A stretch of DNA of 64,000 bases from Bisporella sp. PMI_857. Lineage: Eukaryota > Ascomycota > Leotiomycetes > Helotiales > Helotiaceae. The DNA lies in contig JAJSPD010000077.1 of NCBI GenBank assembly GCA_021307315.1, forward strand, positions 1 to 64,000, written 5' to 3'. Shown here one piece after another: positions 45,707 through 58,500 of the stretch. Each line of letters opens with the position of its first letter. Position 1 is the first letter of the stretch. A model generated the notes under the pieces. That model did no database searches. It was not told the DNA's origin and was given only the letters and a program-made list of their open reading frames with translations. A program made the translations under genes and the position numbers.

Positions 45707-48700
45707 ACTGGCGCTTCTGAGTAGGCCAGCAAAGCGATCCTTTTGCTTTCAGAAGCTTTGCAGGTGCGCGATTGATCGCGCAGATTATTTATCCGCGAGG
45801 TAAGTTTATTTGCTTCCGGCAAAAGTAAAGCGGATCAGGTGAATGATAGGCATGCATCTTGAAGAAATACCTACGACGGCCCTGGGGACCATCACATTTT
45901 CTCTACAGCGTGCCAACCTGAGGCGTCAAGCCAACTGAGGCAGAATAGCCCTTGAAAGTCTTGACGTCCAGAATATACCACAAATGGCTTGTTAGAAATG
46001 CGAGACAAGAATCGTGATTGCTGGGATGAAGGGCAAAAACCTTCTCAGCCAAGATGCCAAGATCGCTTCAGAAGTTATCTTGCTCATATTAACGCAGGTG
46101 AGTCTAGGGGTGAGTACGCGAATGATCAGCCAATCTCCTTGCCCGCTTTCAAATATTGGACGCAATGTTGGTCTTGAGTAGAGCACCATAGGCGAGAAGT
46201 CGGGAAGCAATCCCGCTCTCCGCTGCCTTGGCAGATGCTCTAGTTCCCAGCTGACCTCCATCCTCACTTTCAGTAAACGCAAATGCTTTCCGAGTATATC
46301 AATAGTGCGAAAGACCACTAGCCTTGATTTTCGTGTTCCTTCGAAACATTGAGAGTTAGACAAGTATTAACAATATATTATTGGTAGACCTAAGGTATGG
46401 GAGACGACCAAATCTCAACCTCCCTAGCTACATTATCGATACATCAAAGCCCATCATTAGTAAAAGCCTTGCAGAACTCGCTTGATTCTTTCCTTATCGA
46501 TTTCCTTAATTTTGGTTCTTGCCCTACCTACATTTCCGAATCTCATCCTCGGTTCTCTTTCGTGTCTCCTTGATTGAATCCTAATCATGTCACGGGTGTG
46601 GTCTCATTAATCAAGTCTCTTGCAACCTCAGTTAAGTTAAGCTGTTGGTATGAGGTATTATTACACTGAAGGTATTCTTGGCGCCTAGAGCAATGAGAAC
46701 ATTTTCTGGAGCGCTCCATCTTATACGATGGTCTTTCCAAAGGTTGTGCCCGTCTGTTTGGTGGCTCTATTATTGCTCTTGGCACCAATAGTTCAGGAAA
46801 ACCTGAAATTGTTTCTTTTTCCACACGCAAAGAGAAGCCCTACCCACCCAAGAGGCATTCAAAGGAGCAGGTTGCTTAAATATTGATCTCTCCGAAACCG
46901 TAGCCTGGTCTTATGTGCATCTCTTAGTGACTAAGTCGACTGCTACGGCAGCCATTCTAGCTTCAAGGCTTGCCTGAAAAGATACTTACATGATCAGAGG
47001 CCTGCCAAATAAGTATAACGCAGCCAAACAATTTGCGCCTTTGTAAAGGAAAAAGGTGTTGCCCCATTGTGGCCCTGGTCACGCTTCATCCAATCGCTCG
47101 GTGGGTCAACCGATTCTCTGCCTTTCAGTCAAAGCTCGAATCAGCATCATTCTGGCTATTGGAATCTCAACCTCGACATCTCTCTTGGAAGGTGCAGTCT
47201 CAATCCTCTCTAAATCGCTGCTCTTTCTGTCGATATGCTTGACTTCACTGGACTCAATATCAACCATATTAGCAATATTGAAAGTATGACCTCTTTTTGC
47301 ATCTGGATTCTTGTTCACGGAATCGATCATAATTCTATCTTCTTCAGTAACCACAAGGCCCCGCCATAACCCACTCTTATCTAGGCTCAAAAACGGCAAG
47401 AAAAGCTTCACATTTTACCAGATTTCGTGGGTTGGGTATTCATGTCAGGTTTAGAGTTAGCTTTGATTATATGTTACAAAATGACAGACGGATGTCACAA
47501 CTTTTCTCTCTAGTCCAGCAACAATGATTTACCCTGTGTTAAATAGGTAGGTAATGGGGCGGGGGTGCGCTCAAGGCAGTCGGGTATCACCATCACCAAC
47601 TCTAGAAACTACTCGCCATCTCCATTTATCATCTTCTCCAGCAAACCATTATGTCTATTACCTTCATTCATGGAAATGCGTACGTATTCGAAGCAGTTGA
47701 CCAGAATGAAGTCGGATCCTGGGGGCGAAATAGGGCCACTTTAGTCAACAAACTCTGTCCGAGAATCACTTCTACTGACTCTAGACCATTCGCATCTGTC
47801 TGAGCAAGCTTTCCAAATGCATAAACTTAGTATACTCGTTGTCCAACTCAGGTTGAAACAATCTAGAGTACATAGCAACCGCAAGTTTGATATTATTATT
47901 ATTCAGAAACTAAGCTGAGGTAGATCCGTAGTCCCTGTGGACCATGTTCTGGAGTTACCTACCTTAAGAGAAGTAGCATAGCCCCAACTTCGTCAGGGTC
48001 AGAAAAAAATACCCAAGTCTGGAAAAGACTGTCAGTGATCAAACCCCCAGCTCGATTTGGGATAAGTGCGAGGCTGGTATTGAAGTCGTCGCCAAAATCA
48101 CGCCTCCTCCCTTTAGTTCTGTTCTTGGGGACTTCTGCCTCTGTTCGGCTTTCCTTCTTGACTTAGTGATAAAGTTACTCTGAAATCTCCGTCTCTGTGG
48201 TCGTTCCCTTCTTGTTCTTAGCCCTGGACATCTTCAAGTTTATTCTTTGATAACAATGGATAGTTAAGATGTGGTCTAAGTTGGGGGAAACTGTGGACAG
48301 TGACATAATCTGCTCGCTTTACAGAATGTGGGTCTCTGTAAATAAGCTGAAAATTGTGTGGGAAAGTCATAACATTGAGAATCTTTCGGGATGTTAAGCT
48401 TCTTGATAAATATTGAACAACGCGCCAATATCATGCTCGTTTAGAAGTAGAACGAGAACAAGATGGCGAGCTTCGCCCCTAATTTTCCAGTGTATATCGT
48501 GCTACTCCTTCTCTCACGGATGACAAAACAGATATCAGGCTCTTCTTTTTCAACGACTAAAATTTTAAATCTTCTTTGGCAATCAGCATTTTACAATAAT
48601 AACACTAACAAATCACAATATCCTTTTTTCAAAACACTTATCCTTAGCGGAGCCACAATCTCCCTACGGAATGGATTGCTCTGTGAGGTTTGAAAACGGA

Positions 48701-49451
48701 AAGCGTAAAGTTATTGCCTATTGCGTCAATATTGTGTACAAACACTATAAGCAGTCCTTAGTTCCAATACCTTGTGCCGTTATAGAGCTAAATTCGGGGG
48801 ACGAATCTCGTGATTGCCATATGATAACAAGATATTTGCCCAGCCTTTAGCGAACTCAGTTCCTGCCCACCTTGCCCAGCTATTCACATAGAGATAGCTA
48901 TCCAGGGTTACATTTCGCCAAGTAACATGCTTTGGATTGCCGTTGCACGGATAGTATTTCAGAACACAGTTCCATAATTGTACAAGCCAAGGTGCCAGTA
49001 TTATGAACCGAGACCGTTGTACAGGCATACGCCCCAGATTCTGTATAACCTTGTACACGATTGGGGGCCGAATACACATCTACTGCAAGCTTTATCTTCC
49101 ATCACTGTAACAATTCGCATTCGAGGTATAAATTTGGTCCTAGTTGGAGCCCGAAAAAACCCAAATTCTATTGGAGCTCGAGAATCTCGTGATGGTGTCG
49201 CATCATCAGTAGGCTGAATCACAAAAGTTAATCGTTGTTACTACTCATGTTAAACACAATAAGAAGAGCTCTCCAGTTTCAATTGTGCCATAGCACAAAG
49301 CACAATTTATTTACAGTCTTGCGAGGTCATTAATTAAGTATAAAACTTTTCCTTCTTGCAGAAGATCTTTTCAGCACCCATTTCTCAAGCTCACACCTAT
49401 CAAAAATTAGTTCATTCGACTTTAACACCTATTTTATTCCCTCTATACACA
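45707..49451. other. 3.7 kb without a recognisable gene
   Basis: Only short frames that match nothing I know (for example 46585-46830 and 47106-47411, minus). AT-rich, no clear terminal repeats. A TATA-like tataaaac near 49339 precedes the HsbA gene. Confidence 0.5.
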
Positions 49452-50115
49452 ATGTATTTTGACGCATTCAAATTCAGTTCTCTACTTCTACTACTTCTCG
49501 CGCCTGTCTTACTCGCCTCGCCAGTGAGCAGGCTTCCCACAGAGGTATCCCAGGTCGAAGCTGGCATTAGGGATATTGCCGGCGATATAGCCCACCTTAA
49601 GGAAGCTGTAGATAATTATAATGGAGGTTCGTGATATTTATTTCCTCCAAGCTTCCAGCTGTTGATTTGAAGTTTCTAGCAACTATCTCTGAACTCATCG
49701 TTATTGCCAATGCCGAGAGTAGAACCGAGAACGACATCAAGAACCTCAACAATCAATTAAAAGTATTCTCTCCATTTGACTCCACAGACTCACGGACGAT
49801 CGTCAATGCTATTGACAAGACTCTTGCGCCAGGTATATCTCCGCTTCCATCACGCTTCAGTGAACATGCCAGTTCACACCATAAACAGAAATACCGTCAG
49901 TTCTCAATTCTATCGCGGATAAGAAAGATATTTTCGGTGGCGCTGGGTTCCTGAGTATTGCCCAAGCAGATTTGAAGAATCTTCAAAGCGAAACCAACGG
50001 TGTGTTCGATTCGCTGATCGAGAAGCTCTCATCGGACACTAGTGGCTCTACTAAGGAGATCAAAACCAAGATTGTTGAGCAGTTCCGAGAAGTTATTGAA
50101 CTATATGCGGTTTAG
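49452..50115 (+). CDS. HsbA-family secreted hydrophobic-surface-binding / cell-wall protein
   Basis: Joined from 49452-49626, 49680-49832 and 49889-50115, giving 184 residues. Introns 49627-49679 and 49833-49888 both restore phase. The signal peptide is SSLLLLLLAPVLLASP. The mature protein is helical, with the family's heptad-like start (IRDIAGDIAHLKEAVDNYNGG), DKTLAPEIPSVLNSIADKK, then FGGAGFLSIAQADLKNLQ and a C-terminal helix ending IELYAV. HsbA proteins of filamentous ascomycetes bind hydrophobic surfaces and help recruit secreted enzymes; others are cell-wall galactomannoproteins. No GPI signal or Ser/Thr-rich tail is seen, so it is probably secreted free. Confidence 0.85.
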
Positions 50116-51033
50116 AATGGACTCTATTGTGTGACCTTTTTAAGAACATTGCAACGAGCCTTGAAAGTTGAACACATTGCCACAGCTCAAGGGACTGTAG
50201 ATAGTTATCGATCTCATGGTCGTTGGAGAAATTAACTTTCCATAAATCCGTTGTGCAAGAGTCATCAAATTAAACGTAAAAGCATGCAAATGGCCCAAAG
50301 TTTGTGTTTCATAGCACAACCTATTCTGTCCTACATAAATGGAGTGCCAAGTCCTAAGCATGACGCATAAAGACTCACAAATTTCTGCCTGTCTCGCAGT
50401 ATTTACCCTGTGACATTTCATTGTACCTTTATCTCAAAAAGAGCGCCCTCTAGTCTCATTATACGCTACCGAAGAGGCCATTCTCAAATTAAATATGATC
50501 ATTCCAAAGCTCAGAATCCGGCCGCTTAGTTTCGTTTCCGTCTATACTTCTCTTGCAGTTCAGAGCACTCCTGCAAGTATGCCCCTCATTATATATGGAA
50601 TTGCGGATACTTTATTATATGGGTCTGTGCGTGAATCTGTGAAGCTTTCGCTGACAGTGAATTTACCTTCATAAATCAACATCCACCAGGTAGTCTAATT
50701 AATTTACGTGATCTTTGAGCGAGGTCCTCATAATGGGCATACAAACGAGATCTTGTTGTATGCCAAGAAATTTGTTTGCTACTAATCCATCTGTGATCTG
50801 CTTATCAAGAGTTGCAATGTTAGGAGAGCTGTCTGTTCGAGAGACATCATTTGCTCTACAAGAATTGTTCTCGACACCGCCTTCTTTCGTTTGCCCTGCC
50901 TTTCCATCACTGCCTTCTCTCCAGGCACATCCTTCCTAGCCATGCCACGCCTCAAAACTTATCCACAATTCTTCACATCCGCTTTTCCGCATACACCACC
51001 AAGCTCTAAAGATCAAGATTTCCACAACACGAT
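50116..51033. other. Intergenic stretch, no gene seen
   Basis: No frame with recognisable content; it includes the leader of the next gene. Confidence 0.5.
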
Positions 51034-53222
51034 ATGCCTCGGTTACGCGCAAAGACCCCAGCACACATTCCAGATTCTGAGTGTTTGGAGCATCTTCTCG
51101 GCGAGATCAACCAGGAAAACAAACAAACCAAGAAAATAAAGACGCTTAATGCCCTCACTCCAGAAGAACGAAGGCGCACCGACCTCGTCAAGCAGGGGAT
51201 GAGAGTCGACAGAATCCCAGGCGATCCGTATGGCACCTTACGTGTTTGGGCTGGTAACGTAGCACATCCCGACGATGAGAGATTGGTTTGCCTCCAAGAT
51301 GACATTCTAAGGAGTGGCGGATGCTGATTTAATGTGACAGGAAGGTATTCTTCGGGCTATCTTTAAGCAGCTGGATTCAATTTCCGTAAATAACAGCGAT
51401 GAGGTGGATGTTCTCCGCAGACTTCTCCAAGCAGTGCCCAAGACAGATTTGAAGGTCGTTGCAGAGCAGTTTTCTATTAATGAGGGGGCTACCGTGGTTC
51501 GAGAGAATAGCGCGGAGACAACTGTTGTTTTCAAGCTGGCGTCACAGAGCGTACGAATCATTCAGCTTCATGATATTGATAAGGACGACAGGAAGACATA
51601 CGATATCTCTCAGAGAGCTACCTCTGCAAGAACTGCTCGCGACAATGCTTTCTCGGAGGGCCCAATGCCAATCCACGTGCAGCAATATGTCATGATAGAC
51701 GTTATGGGAGGAAGAATTGTTCAATACCCAATCAAGAATAGAGATGACGACGAAGATGATCTCCGACAAAAACGGGAAGACTATCTTGAAATTTTCAGAG
51801 CTGAGGCGCAGGAGAAGTTCTGGGTGGAAAATTCTGCCAACGGCCGTGCTGCACTGATTGCTGCGGCACCTCAATTGCATAATACAGAAGTATCGGAAGA
51901 GTTAAAGATACTTCGCGAGAACTGGCCAAGTAATTGGAATGGTAGCCGTTACGACACCGACTTTTTCCATCAATACTTGCGGGATAGAACGGCTGCCGAT
52001 TCAGTCTGGGAGTTTGTCCAGGAGAACGTTCTTCTAGTGATAGACCGCAACCGCCAAATTGTATTCTCGAGCGTGGAGAACCTGGTGCAGATTTTGTTCG
52101 GTTGGGGGAAAGGCGCAAAGGAGTTATTGGAGAGAGCAATAGATCTGTGGGCGTTTCTAACGCCGCTCCCAAGCCCGGAATCGAAGAGGCATGTTGTGGA
52201 TAGGTATATACGCAAGATTCACCCGGAGTTAGACATGTCGCAGGCTACAGTTGACAAACTTACACAGGCTGTAATGGCTGTCGCCCATTAGTGAGTACTT
52301 CTTCTGGCCCCAAACGGCTTCAAGTGCTAACGGCGATTCTAGCGGCTGCTGGTGTGCCAAAGGTGACTCGATTGGAAAGAAGCCAAAAAGCACCTCTGAC
52401 TCGTTGTTCTCGAAATCCCAAAAACTGGAATATTCACCTCGCGCTCTCTTCCCCGAATTCTATTCAGCCGTGTTTGGAAAAGCCTCCGACTTGATCGGGT
52501 TTCTTTTGGAGAATCTCGACCCTGCCTTGCACAAAGAATATCAAGAAATATTTGCTAGTCTGCCCGAGGATCAACGTATATCTGCATGCGGTACGAAGTT
52601 AGAGGAGATTCCGGGATCGAATCCTATTAAGAGGCGTTTCGCTGTCACCACTGATGATTTTCTAAGTTTGTTTGCGCTCGGAATTAATCCATATACGCAG
52701 AGCCACAAGGATACCAATGATGTCCAAGGTGGAGTGGCGGGACTCATTACCCTGGGGGAGTACACAAACGGCCATCTCTGGTATGTAAATCTTCCAGAAC
52801 ATTATGGCTTGCTTGCTAACATTGAGTATTTCAGCGTTCCAGAGCTTGGTCTTAAGGTATCATATACACCCGGTACCACGGCGCTGATCAGAGGAGATGC
52901 GCTCAGCCATTACGTTGATGATTATACAGGCCAGCGACGCTTCATTGTCGGCACGGTTCACCAGAGCCTTAAGCTCCATGCGTGGCGCAAGTTGGGAAGA
53001 CTTCGACCTCTCGACCCAAAACAGCCTAACGTGGAAGATAAAGCCAAGGAGCGAGATTGGTGTGTTAACGACGGCGAAGATGACGACGAGGATCGTGGCC
53101 TCTGGCCAAACAAAGAATTACACGGACCCGGGGCGCTTGACTACTACGATGATTGGTATGATGACCATCCCGACGAGGCCATGCGTGATAGAGGACAGGA
53201 GTGGATGGACCGTCATAAATGA
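51034..53222 (+). CDS. Large fungal protein with a candidate 2OG-Fe(II) dioxygenase-like domain
   Basis: Joined from 51034-51285, 51341-52290 and 52343-53222, giving 693 residues; both introns (55 and 52 bases) restore phase, though the first donor (GTTTGC) is weak. Residues 1-400 are unrecognised: a basic head, then a helical region with a short acidic run (RDDDEDDLRQKREDY). The C-terminal part has SHKDTND (His522, Asp524), a strand GGVAGLITLGEYTNGHLW, PGTTALIRGDALSHYV (His590) and GQRRFIVGTVHQ (Arg). This spacing matches the HxD...H...R ligand set of a double-stranded beta-helix dioxygenase, in the manner of TET/JBP-like and other fungal 2OG enzymes. The tail is very acidic (DDDEDRG; YYDDWYDDHPDE). 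The substrate is unknown and the domain call rests on motifs only. Confidence 0.6.
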
Positions 53223-53609
53223 AGTGTTTAGCTTTCTGTATTTATGCTACATCTGAGGAGTTTATGACTATATCACCTTAAGCGAGGATGGATGCTTTTC
53301 TGCTATTGCTTTATTTCAATGCTAGAGCTAATAATACTATACTTGACTCTCATTTACACTGACCCACTAAAAGTCTTCACATAAATCGCAAATCGCGATT
53401 CTTTGATTTTTCAACCATTTTCTTAAACAACTTGTTACAAGCCTGTAATGTCTGCACACTCGTTAAAGGAGTTGTATGTAAGCCGGTATTGTATATGTAG
53501 TCTTAGTGAACACGAACAATAATAGGTCGCACGAGTATTACATGATCATTCTTGGGGCTACGGTAACGATTCGTAGAAGCTTATACAAACTGACCAATCT
53601 TGGACAATT
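53223..53609. other. Convergent intergenic stretch
   Basis: About 390 bases between two convergent genes; nothing beyond expected 3' ends. Confidence 0.5.
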
Positions 53610-54845
53610 TTAGTCCACTCTTTTTCCACCCTCAGCACCACCATGTGCTTTTTTGGGAAACACGGTTTCTGGTTGCTCCCTATTAAGGGCCCCAATTTCG
53701 ACTTCCTTCATCCCTTTCCCTCCAGCTTCCCGACTCTTTTGTTCGGCCTCTGCCTGGAGGAGCGTTAGTGATTTGAAGCAGCATGATCTACCCGTATTGT
53801 CATCTCCATCTCAAGGCGTGGCCTCTACGGAAAAGAGGTTGACTTGTCTTGATATAGTTGATGTAAAAATATTGATGAGATTTGAACTAATATGAAAGAT
53901 GGGAGAACTCACAATTCCTAATCCCTTGGTGACACCCGCTCCGACTTTCCCTTCTGTATCATGTACCTTTGCAGCTGCTCCTATCGCCATATCTCCAAAC
54001 CTTTCTCCCATTTTTTTCCCTTCCTGATGGGGGCCACGTAGTTCAGCGTGGGCATATGGGCTCAATAGGCCTTTGCGGGCTTCGGAATGCACATGCTTGA
54101 TCTTCGGAATCTCACCCTGATCCTCGTCCTCATAAATGTGAGAAGCAGCAGAGCCAAAAGTGTTGGATCTCTTGAATTGTGTGGCGCATAGCTCTTTCTG
54201 TTGATCAAATAGACCCCCAGCAATATTGCCCCTCGATACCTCAGGAGATGCTGCATTGCAAGTCCCACCTTGGCAGTCACTTGCATCTTGGAATTTTTCA
54301 GCCTCGCAAGTAGTCTTGGAAGAGCAGTCATCAGCGCAATCACACTGCCAGGAACCACAGCTACCAGAATATTTCGGTGGTTGCTGCTGGCCGAAGGAGC
54401 CACCAGCAATCCTGGCGCTTGCCGTCTCAAATTTCTCAATACCTGGCTTGTAGTTTGTTTCCAAAGATGCATTAACAGTGTCAGAAAATGGCATGTTATC
54501 ACCACCTCCCGAGGCCTTTATACTACAGGGCCGAAAAGCGCTGTTGTAGCCTCCTGTCCCCTTCGCATTTTGGCTTTTAGAACCACCAACTTGATACTTC
54601 GATAGTTCAGTGTAAGCCCTCTCTTTGACCTTGGCATTAGAATTATTGATAGGTAGACCTCTCATGCCGTCGTTCGTTTGATCAGGATATATGCGTGCGT
54701 TTGCTTGCTGATTAGTTGCGAATCCTGATTCAGGAACAGGAGTACCGGAAGCTTGAGAGCGTGCTGGAGTGTCTTGGTCTTGGGTCACGACGCCGGCATC
54801 GATGTAGATTGTGGGAACTGGCTGGGTGGAAGTGCTATTTGCCAT
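53610..54845 (-). CDS. Hypothetical protein, Ser/Gly-rich with a Cys cluster
   Basis: Joined from 54845-53913 and 53753-53610, giving 358 residues. The 159-base intron (53754-53912) has GTGAGT, a TCACTAAC branch point and CCAG, and keeps phase 0. I do not recognise it. It is polar and low in complexity, with a Cys-rich centre (SCGSWQCDCADDCSSKTTC), a Gly/Ala-rich stretch (MAIGAAAKVHDTEGKVGAGV) and a charged tail ending GGAEGGKRVD. No signal peptide or membrane span. The clean intron and conserved phase argue for a real gene. Confidence 0.6.
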
Positions 54846-55578
54846 GATAAATAATCATGAAAGTTGTGTTATAACAGCCGATTATTACTAGTGTGGTTGA
54901 ATTGGCAGGTGGTGGTTGATATTGTTTTGTATTGATGATGAACGACGGTAGGAGTAGCAGCGATTTCTTTTCTACTTAGAATAAGTATAATACTTTGATA
55001 GCAAGGAGGAACAGATGCCGATTGGTGAAATCGCGAGGAGATGAGGGAAGGCATTGTGAAGAGGAAGGAGAAGACACGTGACTTAACTGACGTCACTAAT
55101 CGGAAGTTGAAGAAGTTGCACAAAGGCAATAACAACAATATATACATCCAATATAGGAAACCAAGTCAGAGACAGCACAATAGAGAAACGACAATAGAGA
55201 CACAATTGTAATGTGATGTGATACACTGCATGGCCTGTATTAAATACACCCAAATTCCTTAATCGCATGTCGCCTACAATGAAATCCCCCAACGCCATGC
55301 CCATCCATGGTCTCAATCATCAGAGACGGTATTCTCATGCTCCTTATTAAGGCTTGGAAAGTGAGCACCTCATGAGAGAAATATCATGTCCAATCGCTGT
55401 CAAAATCATAAGGAATCCCCCCAAGTCGAACTCCTATCGTACCATGATTATACCCGTCGTTCTTGGCCCTTGCAGAGCCGTCCCGTAACCCCCGTTGCTC
55501 ATTAACATTTCTGTTTTATCTTCATCGGGTATACCTTTTTCATATAATATCAATCAAATCAGCAAGAGAAGTTGATGT
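54846..55578. other. Intergenic stretch, no gene seen
   Basis: Contains the leader of the hypothetical gene and the 3' flank of the Rho GEF gene. No distinctive element. Confidence 0.5.
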
Positions 55579-58500
55579 TTATTCTGAGTGACCTTCGTTC
55601 AACACCATCTCCAGCACGAGCTGTGTCCCGGGCTGCTCTGGATGTGCCATCGCCAGCTTCAACGTGCGCTTCTCGCCCGCATTACCCATCGCATTCGCGT
55701 TCATCTGGCTGTTGGGCGCTCCAGCGCCAAGTGGATTGACCCCGTAGTCGAGACATCTCACATCTCGACCAGCTATAATTTGTCGCAGACGGCCATTCTC
55801 TGCGTTACGTATCTCAACGAAATCCGAATCGAAGAGAACTAGGTATGCTCCGTAAACAGCGGCCGTTTTTGCCTTCCCGACGAACTCCATAATGAGCGTT
55901 CGCGAAATGTCTCCATGCTTGTCGACATAGACGCCGCATTCCTCATAACATAGCAAAAACTCGGCATCTGATAAGCGAAACATTCCGAGAGGTCGCTGCC
56001 CTTGTATTCTGGACGCAATGTTCCCAATGGCTGGGTTCTTCATCATTTGTGGATTCTTGAGATCCGGTATACTCATTGGAACCTTCTTATCCAATGTCAT
56101 AAGCTCAAAGCCCTTTAATGTAGAGATTGCAATATATGTATGGAATAGATTGATTGTGAAACATTCAGTGGGGATGTAGAATTCATCAAATTCTCGGAAG
56201 AACTCTGTTGTCCCTGCACCAAACTTCTTTCCAAAGATGCGGGACTTTTTCTCGGATGACTTTTGGAACACGGGTTCTAGTACTTTGAAGGTAGAGTGAA
56301 GACCTTCACGTTTCTTGTAAAATACTAAAGTTCGATCCTTCATACGTGCAGTAGCAAAGAAGGATACATCTCTTGTTCCAGAGAGCTTTTGTGGTGCTCT
56401 ACGAGCCGAGTCGTGCTGTGGCGCAGGGAAGTTGGAGACAGGCACGATCACATCCAGGTGATATGCAATCAAGGACTTATCGGCAATGATGAGGCAGAGC
56501 GAGAACTCCTCCAAGATCGCGATCTGAGTAACTCGTGCCATTTGGATAGACTATATATTGTTAGCTTCGATTTACTATTTTGTGGCCGCATATTTACTCT
56601 TGTCCAGCCTCTAGGGTTCGAGGCTTCCGCAATGAAAACGCCATAATCTGTTCCGATGGCAATCATGGACTTTCCATACACATTGAAAGCGGTCGCACAG
56701 TTCACTTGCGCTCGACAGACTGGGCCTGGTCGGGCGCCAGAGCCGTATGCACGCTCCATTTCTCGTACGGATCGGTCGAGTGGCGTGCCTGGGATAGAAA
56801 CAACGCTTCGCTGGGATGCAGCACTGAGCACATCGTATGCAAAAGCAGTGTCGGCCATTACTCGCAACCGGAACGGCTCAGCATTTTGCGTATATAAAGA
56901 TTCTGCATGCAGTGTTTTAGCGTCCAGAATCACGCTGCACCACTTATCCCGAACTTGAGCGCTAGGTGCATAAAGGGTGTAAGTTTCCGTTTTCCCAAGA
57001 TGCTTCACACGGAACGGATACATGATTTTCTCGTCGTTAGTGCTTTGGGGAGTAACACGAGTGGTCGAATTAATGGTGGCTATGGAGTTATTGGAGGTAG
57101 TATGCTCTAAAGTATTTGACCTCTCAATACCATTTGTTTGCGTACGCTGCAGATTGCGTGCATCCGCTGCAGACCCGGGTGCTGCTTTGGCGGAGGTTGT
57201 CACAGCGCCAAGACCTTTCACAGACGACTTCTGTACTGGATCATCGTTCGTGCTCTCAAGTACCAAAAGTTGCATCGGAATTGGCTAGAAAATTAGATTG
57301 GCTTACAATTCATTTGGATTCTAACTTACGAGTTTTGATACGTCATACATCTCCTTTCTCTTCGGACCAACTGATGCACGCTCCGTGACCGTCTTTGCCA
57401 ATACCAGGTAATGATCGAAGAGAATGGCATGTGTGTCTAGCCAGGTGAATCGATTGGCCCCCGCACGTTGGAGATCACCTTGCAAAAGAAGCTGGCGGCC
57501 GAGATGGTCTAGGTTGAGCTCTACGCGTTCCATGCCTGGTCGAAGGAATAGCTTTGATTGAAGCTCGATCATTTCAACCTTTTTCGTTTCTTCGTCGACT
57601 CTTTTATCACAATCCAGGGTGACTTCTTTGATCTCTTCAATGGCGGTCATCAGGATAGCCTTCTCTTCCGTGTCTTGCGTCATGTTTTTTAGCACGGTGC
57701 CTAGAAGCAGCGTGTATCGCTGTAGCCTCGTAATGGGTGCTTTCAGGTAAGTGTTCCAATCCAGACGGTTCGAAAGCTTGTTTTCCTGGGCTTGATCCAA
57801 AAATTGCTTGAAAAGAATATTTCTATCCATCTCTCTGCGCATCAAGTACGTTGCGTACGGGAAACCAGCAGCATATTCGATGTAAATAGATTTGGCTTTT
57901 CGGATCCATTCTCGGAAGATATCACTGAAGCCAATAACCCATGGCCCCTGCTCCTTTTGCCGATACTTAAGTTGTGCTAGCAGATAGTTTTCGTTCACTT
58001 CTTTGATAGCCTCTACTTTGCCAAAAACTTTAGTCACAAAATTTCCAATCTTGTTCTTACCAATAATCGGAGGTAACCAAGCTTGCAGGTCATCCCTGTA
58101 CAAGACTCTGAGTACATCAAGCTGATCCATATATGTATCTTCGGACATGACGATTTCGTGCAGGTTGTTCTGTCGCTCAATTTCTTTCTTGTTTTGTCCC
58201 TCAAGTTGTTCTTTAGTGACCTTGAAAAAGGTTACCCAATCTTCAGCCTTCCTAGCAGGCTCCAGCTGCTGGGTCCTAAGGTTGATCTTCTTCAATGTGC
58301 GTGTGCAGTGATGCGAGTAACATCTACCATGGATTTCTTGCTCGTGGAGTTTAGGTGCGTAACACCCAGAACCAGTGAGCTGCCAGAGTACTCCAGATAC
58401 AGTGCCTCTACCAAACTTGACCCACTCCTCATCAGTTAACAGAATGCCGGCATTGAAGAACGACTTGACAACCTTCTGACTAAGAGTCTCAGCTTCGGCT

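Noticed and set aside
47106..47411. Minus-strand frame of 101 codons as a gene
   Set aside because: Not similar to anything I recognise, no introns or neighbours that support it, and stops follow at once.
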